From: Oligoflexia bacterium
GTDB lineage: Bacteria > Bdellovibrionota > UBA1018
Length of the DNA: 64,000 bases
Direction of reading: 5' to 3'
Assembly (NCBI GenBank): GCA_023701205.1
Contig: JAMPXJ010000001.1
Coordinates: 62,001 to 126,000, forward strand
Shown: positions 17,848 to 28,817 of the stretch, piece after piece
Position numbering within the stretch: the first letter of the stretch is position 1
Layout: every line of letters starts with the position of its first letter
The notes under the pieces: model-generated
What the model was told of the DNA's origin: nothing
The model's database searches: none
Seen by the model: only the letters and a program-made list of their open reading frames with translations
Position numbers and translations under genes: made by a program

Positions 17848-18690
17848 ATGAGACTCCCGGCACTGGTGGCACTCCTTTCCCTCGCTTTTTCCGTCGCGGC
17901 GCGGGCGGATCAGGAGGAACCGGACAGCTTTGATCTGCTCGGCTATTTTCCGACTTCATCGGCCTCTTCGCGGATCAAGCCTTTCCAGGCCCGGATCTCT
18001 CTCCTTTACGGGCCCCTGAACTACGCTTCCTCGAACGCCTCCTCGGATGCCGCGGTGGATGTGCCCGGCTTTCAGCGGGGCTTCCGGCTCGAGGCGGATC
18101 ATTGGTTCCAGGCGGGACCGTCCCGCCGCCGCACGTTGGGGATTTCCGCGGATTTCCAGGCGCTCTTCGTGGATCGTTTCGATGCCCCGCAGGGCCCTTC
18201 GATCCGCTACACTTCCGGAAGCCTGCTCTTCGGGTATCGCTTTCTCGGCTACGGGCATAGTCAGCCCTGGACCCCCGAGGGTCAGCTTCTGCTCGGCGCC
18301 GCGCTCGAATCCTATCCCACCATGCAGCTGTCTTTCGATATGGCCCGCTACACGCTCGCCACGCCCTTGGTGCTCGGAGGCCGCGCGGGCTTCCGTTTCC
18401 GTTTTCCGATCCTTCCGCGCTTCCAGATGCTCTCGCTCGAGACCGCGGGCTTCGTGACGATCCCGATGACGCTCATGGGGGAGGCCGAAGGGACCGTCGA
18501 CAAAGGCGCGACCCGCGGAATCGGCGCGAATATGGCGCTGGACCTGAGGCTGTCAGGGAATCTGGTGCTTGGCGTCGGGGGGTATCTTGGCTGGTTCCAG
18601 CTGCGTTACGCCGCGGCCGGAATGTCGGTCTACGATCGCGTGGAGTTTCTGACGACGAGCGGGCTGGTTTCGCTTCGGACCGCTTTCTGA
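17848..18690 (+). CDS. Predicted outer-membrane beta-barrel protein
   Basis: The 280-residue protein has a clear signal peptide (MRLPALVALLSLAFSVAARA, mature at DQEEPDS). The mature part alternates amphipathic strands (SGSLLFGYRFLGYG, PLVLGGRAGFRFRF, LVLGVGGYLGWFQLRY) and ends in phenylalanine (SLRTAF), the usual signal for BAM-dependent barrel insertion. I do not recognise the family. It starts 43 bases after the repeat lipoprotein, so both are probably expressed together; this protein could anchor or accompany the lipoprotein, but that is inference. Confidence 0.78.
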   Translation: MRLPALVALLSLAFSVAARADQEEPDSFDLLGYFPTSSASSRIKPFQARISLLYGPLNYASSNASSDAAVDVPGFQRGFRLEADHWFQAGPSRRRTLGISADFQALFVDRFDAPQGPSIRYTSGSLLFGYRFLGYGHSQPWTPEGQLLLGAALESYPTMQLSFDMARYTLATPLVLGGRAGFRFRFPILPRFQMLSLETAGFVTIPMTLMGEAEGTVDKGATRGIGANMALDLRLSGNLVLGVGGYLGWFQLRYAAAGMSVYDRVEFLTTSGLVSLRTAF

Positions 18691-18702
18691 AGCGCGACCC
18701 GG

Positions 18703-19539
18703 TCAGCCGCCGAGCAGCTTGAGCGCGATCTTCCCGCCCTGATTGGCCTGGGAGAGGATCGCGATGTTGGAATTCGTGAGAATCTGGGAACGGGTGAGAT
18801 CGGCCGTGAGCGAGGCCATATCGGCATCGGAGATGCGGCTTCTGGAGGCGCTGAGGTTTTCGTCGGTGATCCCGAGGTTGCGGATGGTCGACTCCAGGCG
18901 GTTCTGGAGCGCGCCGATCTCCGCGCGCGTACCGGAGACCTTGTTGATGGCACGGTCGATCTGGGCGAGGCTGCTCTGGGCCGCGAATTTCGTCGCGACG
19001 GAGAGTGCCTGCACGCCGAGGCGCTCCGGATTGGCCGCCGTCTTGAGCACGTCATAATAGAAGCGGTCGTTGTCGGCGTCATTGTCCTTGCCGATCTGGA
19101 TCTCACGGATATTGGCGACCGCATCGAGCAGCTTGGTTCCGTTGAACTCGGTCGTGCGGGCGATGCGCTGGAGCTCCGTCTTGAGCTGTTGTACTTCGAT
19201 GTCGAGATAGCCTCGCTCGGCCTCGCCGATGGTATCGGAGGCGGCCTGGATCGCGAGCTCCCGGAAGCGGACGAGGATGTTGCCCGTTTCGTTGAGCGCG
19301 CCTTCGGCGGTCTGCAGCAAGGAGATGCCGTCGTTCGCGTTGCGTCCCGCCTGGCGGAAGGAACGGATGTTCGCGCGGAGCTTCTCCGAAATGGCGAGCC
19401 CCGCGGCATCATCTCCCGCGCGATTGATCCTCGAACCCGAGGCGAGCTTTTCCAATACGGAACCTTCTTCTTCGCGATTCGCGCGAAGATTCCGCTGGGC
19501 TGCGAGCGCCTGAATGTTCGTGTTTATCCGAAGACCCAC
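18703..19539 (-). CDS. fliC: Flagellin
   Basis: Flagellin polymerises to form the flagellar filament. The 278-residue protein has the conserved N-terminal D0/D1 segment (MGLRINTNIQALAAQRNL, LASGSRINRAGDDAAGLAISEKLR) and C-terminal segment (SRISDADMASLTADLTRSQIL, then AILSQANQGGKIALKLLGG). The hypervariable middle is minimal, giving a short flagellin. Two adjacent GTG codons (19542 and 19539) could start it; AGGAGG at 19546-19551 is spaced better for 19539, giving the usual M-x-LRINTN opening. I do not see a convincing sigma-28 box. It is convergent with the barrel gene. Confidence 0.95.
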   Translation of the reverse strand: MGLRINTNIQALAAQRNLRANREEEGSVLEKLASGSRINRAGDDAAGLAISEKLRANIRSFRQAGRNANDGISLLQTAEGALNETGNILVRFRELAIQAASDTIGEAERGYLDIEVQQLKTELQRIARTTEFNGTKLLDAVANIREIQIGKDNDADNDRFYYDVLKTAANPERLGVQALSVATKFAAQSSLAQIDRAINKVSGTRAEIGALQNRLESTIRNLGITDENLSASRSRISDADMASLTADLTRSQILTNSNIAILSQANQGGKIALKLLGG

Positions 19540-19704
19540 CACGGCCCTCCTCAGTTAAAGTTTCGGAACAATAATTAAGCTTCTTAAAGAAAACTGATGA
19601 CGCCACGCATTGGATGTAGTCGCGAAGAAGGCGCTGGCTTTTTGTGATCAAAATCCTTATATATCCGTATCTTGTAATTTTCGGTCCGAAAGGGGGTGAA
19701 ACAA

Positions 19705-19905
19705 ATGCCTGGAATCATGATTCGTGAGGGCGATTCCTTCGAAGCCGCTCTCAAGAAATTCAAAAAACAATGCGAAAAAGCGGGCATCCTTTCGGAAGTG
19801 CGCAAGCGGGAGGCTTATGAAAAGCCCTCCGTCAAGCGCAAGAAGAAGGACGCTGCCGCGCGTAAGCGCGCGGTGAAGAAATCCCGTCCTTTCCGCCCTT
19901 ACTGA
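19705..19905 (+). CDS. rpsU: 30S ribosomal protein S21
   Basis: S21 is a small basic 30S protein needed for initiation. The 66-residue product ([36 protein letters not shown]...) matches the family end to end, with the basic tail [21 protein letters not shown]. The ATG at 19705 is preceded by GGGGGTG. It leads a cluster with yqeY, mpg, dnaG and rpoD, an expanded form of the rpsU-dnaG-rpoD macromolecular synthesis operon, but a strong terminator separates it from yqeY. Confidence 0.95.
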   Translation: MPGIMIREGDSFEAALKKFKKQCEKAGILSEVRKREAYEKPSVKRKKKDAAARKRAVKKSRPFRPY

Positions 19906-19919
19906 GTTCGTTGTACTCG

Positions 19920-19972
19920 AGAGCCCGTGGCCTGCCGCCTTTCCGGGCGGGGGCTCGGGCTCTTCTTTTTTG
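19920..19972 (+). terminator. Rho-independent terminator / attenuator after rpsU
   Basis: AGAGCCCG (19920-19927) pairs with CGGGCTCT (19956-19963), enclosing an inner GCCGCC/GGCGG stem, and is followed by TCTTTTTT. It lies 14 bases after the rpsU stop. It would let rpsU be made in excess over dnaG and rpoD, as the rpsU-dnaG terminator does in enterobacteria. Confidence 0.85.
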
Positions 19973-20007
19973 CGGCCACCCAGCCGCTCCGACCTGGAGG
20001 GAAGCTC

Positions 20008-20469
20008 ATGGCCACTCAAGCCACCATCAAGGAAATCCTGTCTGAAAAGATGAAAGCCGCGATGAAATCCGGAGACAAGGACACCTTGGCCTTCGCCCGG
20101 AACCTGCATGCCGCCATCCGGAAAAAAGAGATCGACGATCGCGTGGAGCTCGATGATGCCGCCGTCCAAAAGATCATCGGCTCCCTGCTCAAGCAACGGC
20201 AGGATTCCATCACCCAGTTCAAGCAGGGCGGGCGCGAGGACCTGGTGGCCAAAGAGGAAGCCGAGGCCAGGTTTCTCCAGGGCTTCATGCCGGCGCAGCT
20301 GGGCGAGGCCGAAGTGAGGGAAATCGTGAGCTGGGCGGTAACCGAGGCGAAGGCTTCGGGCCCGAAGGACATGGGGAATGTCATGAAGCTCTTGATGCCG
20401 AAGGTCCAGGGGCGCGCGGATGGGAAGCTCGTCAATCAGCTCGTCAAGGAAAAGCTCGGGCAGGGGTAA
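20008..20469 (+). CDS. yqeY: GatB/YqeY domain-containing protein
   Basis: YqeY proteins resemble the tRNA-binding tail domain of GatB amidotransferase; their exact job is not settled. The 153-residue protein has the typical ILSEKMKAAMKSGDKDTLAFARNL start, KKEIDDRVELDDAAVQKIIGSLLKQRQDSI, the FLQGFMPAQLGEAEVREIV linker and the C-terminal GNVMKLLMPKVQGRADGKLVNQLVKEKL. The ATG at 20008 follows GGAGGG. It lies between rpsU and dnaG, a position yqeY holds in many bacteria, and overlaps the next gene by 50 bases. Confidence 0.93.
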   Translation: MATQATIKEILSEKMKAAMKSGDKDTLAFARNLHAAIRKKEIDDRVELDDAAVQKIIGSLLKQRQDSITQFKQGGREDLVAKEEAEARFLQGFMPAQLGEAEVREIVSWAVTEAKASGPKDMGNVMKLLMPKVQGRADGKLVNQLVKEKLGQG

Positions 20470-21085
20470 GCTCCTTCCCGAGGAATTTTATGGGCGGGAC
20501 ACGCTCGCGGTGGCGCGCGAGCTGCTAGGGAAGATCCTGCTCGTGCGAAGCGGCGATTCCGTCCTGGTCGCGCGCATCGTGGAGACTGAAGGCTACCGCG
20601 GAGGCGATCCCGCTTCGCACTCCGCGCGCGGCGAGACGCCGCGGTCCTCGGTCATGTTCGGTCCGCCCGGCAGGGCCTATGTTTATTTCATCTATGGGAT
20701 GTACGAGATGCTGAATTTCGTCACCGAGCTCCGGGGAACTCCGGGCGCGGTCCTCATCCGCGCGGTCGAACCGCTGGCCGGAGAAGAGCTGATGTGGAAG
20801 CGCCGGAAAACCGCGCGCACCCGCCATCACCTCACCAGCGGCCCGGGCAAGCTTTGTCGCGCGCTTGGCATACGCCTTTCCCATAACGGGCTACCGCTTT
20901 CCGGGCCCGAGCTCGAAGTCCGGGACGATGGTTTCGCGGTCCAGTCGGCCGGGATCGCGTGTTCGCCGCGCGTGGGGATCTCGTCCGGCAAGGATGCTTA
21001 CTGGCGATATTTCATAGCCGGAAACGCCTTCGTGAGTCGGGCGCGGGAAAACGCTCTGGCCCGGCCGGCGGAGGAGACGGGATGA
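20420..21085 (+). CDS. mpg: 3-methyladenine DNA glycosylase (AAG/MPG family)
   Basis: The enzyme removes alkylated purines and hypoxanthine from DNA to begin base-excision repair. The 221-residue protein has LPEEFYGRDTLAVARELLGKIL, RIVETEGYRGGDPASHSARG with the catalytic Glu, GRAYVYFIYGMYEMLNFV, GAVLIRAVEPL, TSGPGKLCRALGI and GISSGKDAYWRYFIAGN, all family hallmarks. The only usable start in frame is the ATG at 20420, inside yqeY. Its stop overlaps the dnaG start (ATGA). Placement inside the rpsU-dnaG-rpoD cluster is unusual. Confidence 0.94.
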   Translation: MGSSSISSSRKSSGRGKLLPEEFYGRDTLAVARELLGKILLVRSGDSVLVARIVETEGYRGGDPASHSARGETPRSSVMFGPPGRAYVYFIYGMYEMLNFVTELRGTPGAVLIRAVEPLAGEELMWKRRKTARTRHHLTSGPGKLCRALGIRLSHNGLPLSGPELEVRDDGFAVQSAGIACSPRVGISSGKDAYWRYFIAGNAFVSRARENALARPAEETG

Positions 21086-23110
21086 AGAGGCGCGTCTCCG
21101 GCGAGCTGCTCCAAAAGATCAAGGCCGCGGTGAATATCCTCGAGGTCGTCGGAGAGCACGTCGTGCTCCGGAAGTCGGGTGCCAACTATTCGGGGCTTTG
21201 CCCGTTCCATTCGGAACGCACGCCTTCCTTCAGCGTAAGCGAACAGAAGCAGCTCTATCATTGCTACGGCTGTCGCAAGGGTGGCGACCTGGTTTCCTTC
21301 GTCATGGAGCTTCACGGATTGGACTTCCGCGAGGCGCTCGAGGAGCTCGCCGAACGCGCCCGCATCGCGCTGCCCAATGACTGGGACGGCGGCGCGGATC
21401 CCAACGAGGACCCCGAAGCCCGGCGTCGCCGCGAGGAGGCGCGCGAAAAGCAGGCCACGGCGTTCAAGCTCAACCGGTTCGTCGCGCATTTTTTCCACCA
21501 GCAGCTGGCCGAGAGCCCGACGGTGCAGCGTTATCTGCGGCAGCGGGGGCTCACCGACGAGCTCGTGCGCTCTTTTTATCTCGGTGCCGCGCCGGCGGGC
21601 TGGGAGGCACTGGCCGGGTATCTTGCAGTGAAGAAGGCGCCGCTTCCACTGGCCGCCGAGCTCGGCGTGATCCGCCCGTCAGTGAAGAACCAGGGCCCGA
21701 ACACGACCGGGTATTTCGACCTGTTCCGCAATCGCGCGATCTTCCCGATCATCGATCTGCGCGGCAAGGTCGCGGGCTTCGGCGGGCGCGCGCTCCCGGG
21801 GGGCGACGAGAATCCCAAATATCTCAATTCCCCAGAGTCCTTCGTCTTTCACAAGAGCAAGCTCGCGTTCGGCCTCTATCAGGCGCAAAAGCACATCCGC
21901 GAAAAAGACGAGGTGATCCTCGTCGAAGGCTATTTCGACGTGCTCGCGATGCATGCCGCGGGCTTTCAGAACGTGATCGCGAGCTGCGGAACGGCGCTGA
22001 CTCCCGAGCATCTCGCGATCTTCCGTCGTTTCGCGGGCAGGGTCACGGTTCTCTTCGACGGTGATCGCGCGGGGATCGCCGCCACCGGTCGCGCGATGGA
22101 GCTCGGGCTTGAGCACGGCACGGTAATTCAGGGAGCAGCGATGCCGGAGGGACTCGATCCTGACGAGGTGCTTTTCGATCAGGAAACCGGCACTCCTGTT
22201 CCGGAGGGTCGCGAGCGGATGGCGGCGATCCTGAAAGAGGCCAAACCCCTGATCGACGTCAGGATCGAAGACGCGATTCGGACCTCATCGGAGGGACCCG
22301 AGGCGCGTACCCAGGCTTTGAAGCAAATCGGAAGCTGGCTGGCCCGCTATACCGATCCAGTGGGGCGTGAGGTGCGCGCTCAGCACGTGCAAAGCCGCAT
22401 GGGCATCACCCGGGAGCTGATGGAAAGCGCGATGGGGCGTTCTTCCTCAGTGCAGTCCCGGCAGCAGTCACAGCTCTCCCCCCAGCCCGCGAAGCCGAGA
22501 ATTGGGCTTGCGGTTACCGCGAGGCCAGTTACGCCGCACTCCGCCGGCAGCCGCGGGTCTAGCCCTGCTCAGGATCAGCGTCCGGCTAATCGAAAGTCCA
22601 GGCCAGCCAGGAGCGAGCTTCATCCAGCCGAGAAGGTATTGCTGGCCGCTTTGGTGAGGGGCGGGGAGTGGGAGGCCCATTTCCGGAAGGCCCAGGGCGA
22701 ATTGCCTCCAGGGGCGACAATTGCGGATCTTTTTGACTATCCTTTGGCAAGAGAGCTGGTTTCCGAAATTTTGTTGAATTCCAAAGAATTAGATTCTGAT
22801 CCGCTGAAAGCGTTGCCTGCAGGCGCGCAGTCGGTTCTCGATCATGCCGCCACCCGAGGCGAGGCCGCTCGGGAAAGTTCCTATAGTCCGATGCTCACCG
22901 AAGCCATGGTGGCGTCACAGGTTTCATTTGAATCTGCGGACCTGAAACGAGCGATCGGTCGCGGAACGGGCCGGTGTTGGGCACGATTTTCGCAACGAAT
23001 CAAAGAAGCGCTGGCCGCTGCAGAAGCCAAGAAGGACGCAGAGTTACAGCAGAAATTGATGAAAGAATACCTTGACGTTCAGCGCAAAATGAAAGAGTTT
23101 ACAAGCTTCT

Positions 23111-23124
<14 letters not shown>
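21082..23124 (+). CDS. dnaG: DNA primase
   Basis: DnaG synthesises the RNA primers for replication. The 680-residue protein has the N-terminal CHC2 zinc finger ([13 protein letters not shown], then [11 protein letters not shown], about 39-65), the RNA-polymerase basic core, the Toprim fold ([30 protein letters not shown] and LFDGDRAG, about 275-335), and a Ser/Pro/Gln-rich linker before the C-terminal helicase-binding domain (from about 520). The ATG at 21082 with GGAGGA upstream overlaps the mpg stop; upstream in-frame extension to 20959 covers mpg coding and is rejected. The last 200 residues use more AT-rich codons than the rest. Confidence 0.96.
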
Positions 23125-24970
<1,846 letters not shown>

Positions 24971-24991
24971 GCTCCTGAGTCATCCTTTTCC

Positions 24992-26662
24992 TCAGGTTCC
25001 GAACCGAAGGTCCTCGTGCGCAGGCACCCGGAGGTCGGGTGCGAGCGCTTTCGATCGTTCCTGCGGCCTGAGGTTGATGACAGGGGCCCGAGCGGTGCCG
25101 CGATCCTCCCTTCGGCCTTTGATGATCGCGACGAGCTGGCTCACCGTCTGATTCATCGAGGAGGCCTGGGCAGTCAGGGCTTCGGCACTCCGCGCGGCCT
25201 GCTCGGTAGCGGCGGCTCCTTGCTGGGTGCCGCTGTTGAGCGAGTTCACGGTTTCGGTGATCTGGTGCGCGCCCTGGGCCTGCTCTTCGCTCGCCCGCGC
25301 GATATCGCCGGCCATCTGGGAGACCTCCGTGACCTGAGTGTTGATCTCGTTGAGGACCACCTCGCATTCCTGTGCGACGCGCGCACCGGCGGCGAGTTTC
25401 TGGTCGGCATCCCCGAGAAGGCGGGAGACCTGGGACTGGGTGTCGTTTGCGATCGTCTCCACCTTTTTGACGCTGGCATCGAGCAGGGTGCCGATTTCCT
25501 TGGCCGCGCTGCCGCTCATCCGGGCGAGATTGCCGACTTCCTCGGCCACTACCGCGAAACCCTTGCCGTGCTCGCCGGCGCGCGCCGCCTCGACCGAAGC
25601 GTTGAACGAGAGCAGCTTCGTCTGAAACACGATATCGTTGATGACCTTCGTCTTTCCGCCGATCTCGTGGATCACCCCGACGATCTCGTTCATCCGGGTG
25701 TTGCTCTGCTGGATCTGGCGTCCGATCTCCTCGTTGCTCCGGGTGATCTGTCCGATGGCCTCGAGCAGGTCCTTGACCACCGCCTTGCCCTTGAGGCTCG
25801 AGCTTTGGCTGACGGCGGTGAGCTTTGCGGCCTGCTGGGCATTAGCGGCATTCTGTTGGATCGTGGAGCTGATCTGAGTGATCGCAGCCGTGGTTTCCTC
25901 GAGGGAGGCGGCCTGTTTGGTCGCCTGGCTCGAAAGCTCCGTGCTCGCGCTCGCGATCTCGAATGAAGCGGAGCTCACGCTGTCGGAGCTGCGGCCCAGA
26001 TCCGCGATGACCTGGCCGATGTTCGTGTTGAGCTTTTTGAGGACCGCCGCGGCGAAAAGACTGGTGCTGCCGATGCCGATAACGCTCATCAAAATGATCC
26101 AGAATCTCGCAGATTCGAAGTCCTCGGCTTCCTCGCGGATGGCATTGTCGATCTTCTCCGCGTTGTACCGGATCAGCCAGTCGTAATCATTTTCAATGGA
26201 GCGGCGGAGAGCCGCCCCGGTATCGCGGCTCAACGTGATCGCGGTCTTGATTTCACCGCTTCGGGCGGCTTGGCTGATGCGCTGGTAGTTGGCGAGCCAC
26301 CTGTCGAAATTCTCCTTGATCCGGTCGCGAACTTCCTTGCCCTGTTGGTTCGCCAAGGTATAGCCATCGGCGGCGAGGCCATTCCATTCCTTGACGAGGT
26401 CAGTGATCCGTTGCGCGATCTTTTCCCGATTTTCGGGCTGCTCCTCGAGGATATAGTTCTTTTCGTTGATCGTGATCTCGCGGCCGATGCTGTTCATCAG
26501 CCGGGCGTTTTCGGCGCGCTTGATCATCACTCCCGTGATCTCGCGTATGGAATTCTGGGTGACGCTCAGATGATACAAGGCGAAACCGGTCAGCGCGAAG
26601 CAGGTGACCGAAAGCAGGGCGATCAGCAGTGCGATCCGGGCGTTGAGACTCAGGGAACTCAT
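24992..26662 (-). CDS. Methyl-accepting chemotaxis protein with four-helix-bundle-type sensor
   Basis: This is a transmembrane chemoreceptor that signals through CheW/CheA to the flagellar motor. In 556 residues: TM1 about 8-29, a helical periplasmic domain about 30-185 ([28 protein letters not shown], 4HB_MCP-like), TM2 about 190-212, then a coiled signalling domain with the conserved tip [39 protein letters not shown] see only a short linker and no clear full HAMP domain after TM2. The C-terminus ([11 protein letters not shown]) does not match the CheR-binding pentapeptide. Ligand unknown. It is convergent with rpoD. Confidence 0.92.
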   Translation of the reverse strand: MSSLSLNARIALLIALLSVTCFALTGFALYHLSVTQNSIREITGVMIKRAENARLMNSIGREITINEKNYILEEQPENREKIAQRITDLVKEWNGLAADGYTLANQQGKEVRDRIKENFDRWLANYQRISQAARSGEIKTAITLSRDTGAALRRSIENDYDWLIRYNAEKIDNAIREEAEDFESARFWIILMSVIGIGSTSLFAAAVLKKLNTNIGQVIADLGRSSDSVSSASFEIASASTELSSQATKQAASLEETTAAITQISSTIQQNAANAQQAAKLTAVSQSSSLKGKAVVKDLLEAIGQITRSNEEIGRQIQQSNTRMNEIVGVIHEIGGKTKVINDIVFQTKLLSFNASVEAARAGEHGKGFAVVAEEVGNLARMSGSAAKEIGTLLDASVKKVETIANDTQSQVSRLLGDADQKLAAGARVAQECEVVLNEINTQVTEVSQMAGDIARASEEQAQGAHQITETVNSLNSGTQQGAAATEQAARSAEALTAQASSMNQTVSQLVAIIKGRREDRGTARAPVINLRPQERSKALAPDLRVPAHEDLRFGT

Positions 26663-26732
26663 GAAACCTCCTCGGTGTGCTCAGTTCTATCGGCACGGGG
26701 GGCTGAGAATTGAGGTTGATTTTGGGATAAGA

Positions 26733-26772
26733 CCAGGATCTGATCTCTAGGATCAGGATTTTCCTGGTTTTT
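26733..26772. other. Nested hairpin in the gap between the chemoreceptor gene and tRNA-Ile2
   Basis: Two inverted repeats are nested: outer CCAGGA (26733-26738) with TCCTGG (26762-26767), inner CTGATC (26740-26745) with GATCAG (26751-26756). TTTTTG follows directly. On the plus strand it looks like a terminator but there is no upstream plus-strand gene to end; it could insulate the tRNA promoter from the divergent chemoreceptor promoter. Confidence 0.55.
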
Positions 26773-26804
26773 GATTCTCGCTATGGTGATATCGATTTCT
26801 AAGG

Positions 26805-26881
26805 GGGCCTTTAGCTCAGCCGGTTAGAGCGGTCCGCTCATAACGGATTGGTCGTAGGTTCAAGTCCTACAAGGCCCACCA
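26805..26881 (+). tRNA. tRNA-Ile2 (CAU anticodon, lysidine-modified)
   Basis: The 77-base cloverleaf has acceptor GGGCCTT pairing AAGGCCC, D-arm GCTC...GAGC, anticodon stem CCG/CGG with loop CT-CAT-AA (anticodon 26839-26841), T-arm GTAGG-TTCAAGT-CCTAC and an encoded CCA end. A CAU anticodon could be Met, fMet or Ile2. The ATAAyvvnTTGGTCG...GGTTCAAGTCC pattern and overall match to E. coli tRNA-Ile2, and the lack of initiator features (mispaired 1-72, GGG/CCC anticodon stem), favour Ile2, which reads AUA after TilS modification. Confidence 0.9.
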
Positions 26882-27075
26882 CCTTACCCCTCCTGAGCAG
26901 CGCACTTTAAAAGCCAGTCTCATTACTCTCTCTCATACAAGTGGTGTCGGACCCGGCCATCCGGGCCTGAGTGCTCACGGGCCATCCCTGGCCCGCACGA
27001 GTCCTCACACTTGTATGAGAGAGAGTAATGAGAGTGGCTGGCAACGCATCCCACTCAGGAAGGGTAAGGTGGCCT
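26871..27075. repeat. Large inverted-repeat element immediately downstream of tRNA-Ile2
   Basis: A perfect 26-base inverted repeat (26918-26943 and 27008-27033; arms begin TCTCATTACTCTCTC) is extended outwards by GCCAG (26913-26917 with 27038-27042), TCCTGAG, ACCTTACCC and AAGGCC, reaching into the last bases of the tRNA on the left and 27075 on the right. The 64-base centre holds further stems: CCCGG-CCAT-CCGGG (26952-26965) and CGGGCCA-TCCC-TGGCCCG (26978-26995). No ORF or transposase is inside. It may be a MITE-like element, a structured RNA, or a terminator protecting the tRNA from the convergent chemoreceptor transcript. Confidence 0.8.
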
Positions 27076-27099
27076 TGATTGGAGCCGGAGCTGTCCGGG

Positions 27100-28683
27100 C
27101 TAGCTATCCGCCCGAACGACCCCGCCGAGCTCCGCGACGATCGTCTGCAGCTGGCGCGCCTGCTCGAGCAGCTCGCCTGCATGCTGCGCGGTCTTGGCGT
27201 AAGTCTTCTCGTTGCTCTCGTTGGTGCGCTCGAGCTGCGCCAGGGCTTTGCCGATCTCCTCGCTGCCGCGGGTCTGCTCCTGGGCCGCCGAACGGATCGA
27301 GCCGCTCCGTTCGCTCGACTCGGCGGCCTTCGTCGCCACCTCGTCGAGGATGGCGCGACAGCGGTCCGCCACGGACTGGCCTTGCTCGAGTCGTGCCTTG
27401 CTTTCGGTCAGGAGAGCCTGGGCGCTGCTCTGGATCTCGACCGAAATCTCCTGCACCGCGCGGGTGCTCTTGTCGATGATCTCCGCGATCTGCGCGGCCG
27501 AATCGCCGCTCATCTGCGCGAGCTTCCCGACCTCCTCGGCCACGACCGCGAAGCCTTTACCATGCTCGCCCGCGCGCGCCGCCTCGACTGAGGCGTTGAA
27601 CGAAAGGAGCTTCGTCTGGAAGACGATATCGTTGATGATCTGGGTCTTCGCCCGGATCTCCCCGATGATCTGGGTGAGGCTCGCCATCTTTTCGGAGTTG
27701 TTCGTGATCACCTTGATCACGGATTCGTTGCTGCCGGCGATCTGCTCGATCGCCCCGGTCATCTCGCGCATGGCTTCCTGCCCTTTGGTCGCGAGCAGCT
27801 TGGTCTCGTCGGCCACGGCGCTCGAGCGATCCGTGTCGGAGGTGGTGCGATGGATCATCTCGTTCATCTCGGTGATCGCCGCAGCCGTTTCCTGGACGGC
27901 CGAGCCCAGCGTCTCACCCGCGTTGGCGAGTGACATCGAAGCCTGGCTCACGTCTGACGCCGTATTCGTCAGCTTGCCGGACTCCTCCTTGAGCTTCTGC
28001 ATCGCCGTCTGCACCGGAATGACGACGCCCACGAGCTGTCTCATGCCGATCCCGAGCGACATCGCGATGAGCACGAGGAAGGCGACGGTGAAGTAAATGA
28101 GGTTTTTGGATCGGAAGGCCGAGATCTCCGCCTGTACGTCATCGACATAGACGCCGCTGCCGATGATCCAGTTCCAGGGCTTGAAAAGCTTCACATACGA
28201 GATCTTCGGCACCGGAGTGTCGTGGCCCTGCTTGGGCCACATGTAATCGACGAAACCATCCCCGGACGAGGTGGCGACCCGGACCATTTCCTTGAAGAGA
28301 AGTTTTCCGTTGGGATCCTTGTTATCGCTCAGGTCCTTGCCATCCAGCTCGGGCTTGAACGGATGCATGATCATCTTCGGCTGCGTGTCGTTGAGCCAGA
28401 AATATTCCTCGCCCGAGTAGCGGAGTTTCGAGATCGCGGAAGCGGCCTCCCGCTGGGCCTGCTCGAGTGGCAATATCCCGGAGGTTGCCTTCGCGTGGTA
28501 GCCCTCGAGAATCCCGAAGGCCGACTCGACCGCGATCCGGGTGGAGTCCTGCTTGGCTTGGGTGATGCGATTGCCGATCGCGGGCAAGGTGTAAAAGAGG
28601 AAAAGCAGGACCATCGGAAGCGAGGCGACCAGCGTCAGCGCGGCCGTGAGCAGCAGAGGGCGGAGATTCTTCGTCGGGATCAT
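27100..28683 (-). CDS. Methyl-accepting chemotaxis protein with single Cache (sCache_2) sensor
   Basis: A 527-residue chemoreceptor. TM1 is about 10-33. The periplasmic Cache_2-type domain (about 34-190) contains [53 protein letters not shown] and [24 protein letters not shown], typical of receptors for small carboxylates. TM2 is about 195-220, followed by a methyl-accepting coiled coil with the tip [31 protein letters not shown]. The signalling tip is nearly identical to the neighbouring receptor, while the sensors differ. The inverted-repeat element lies just beyond its stop. Confidence 0.93.
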   Translation of the reverse strand: MIPTKNLRPLLLTAALTLVASLPMVLLFLFYTLPAIGNRITQAKQDSTRIAVESAFGILEGYHAKATSGILPLEQAQREAASAISKLRYSGEEYFWLNDTQPKMIMHPFKPELDGKDLSDNKDPNGKLLFKEMVRVATSSGDGFVDYMWPKQGHDTPVPKISYVKLFKPWNWIIGSGVYVDDVQAEISAFRSKNLIYFTVAFLVLIAMSLGIGMRQLVGVVIPVQTAMQKLKEESGKLTNTASDVSQASMSLANAGETLGSAVQETAAAITEMNEMIHRTTSDTDRSSAVADETKLLATKGQEAMREMTGAIEQIAGSNESVIKVITNNSEKMASLTQIIGEIRAKTQIINDIVFQTKLLSFNASVEAARAGEHGKGFAVVAEEVGKLAQMSGDSAAQIAEIIDKSTRAVQEISVEIQSSAQALLTESKARLEQGQSVADRCRAILDEVATKAAESSERSGSIRSAAQEQTRGSEEIGKALAQLERTNESNEKTYAKTAQHAGELLEQARQLQTIVAELGGVVRADS

Positions 28684-28817
28684 GAGCGTTCTCCAGGTGT
28701 TTTTTCAAGATGTGCAATGCCGTGTAAGAAAATTTTAGGTGGAAAACGGCGGCCAGACCAATCATTTATTGGCCCGTTCCCGTAGGCCTGGCGGGTATAT
28801 CGCGGATGGATCCGCTC

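Noticed and set aside
19540-19700. Sigma-28 promoter upstream of flagellin
   Set aside because: I could not find a convincing TAAA-N15-GCCGATAA match, so none is claimed.
24973-24995. CCTGAG/CTCAGG hairpin between rpoD and the chemoreceptor as a terminator
   Set aside because: There is no T run on either strand and the right arm enters the chemoreceptor coding end.
26805-26881. Reading the CAU tRNA as elongator or initiator methionine
   Set aside because: Body sequence, especially the variable and T-arm regions, matches the tRNA-Ile2 pattern; initiator hallmarks are missing.
26871-27075. CRISPR or IS interpretation of the inverted repeat
   Set aside because: There are only two arms, no direct repeats with spacers and no transposase or integrase frame.
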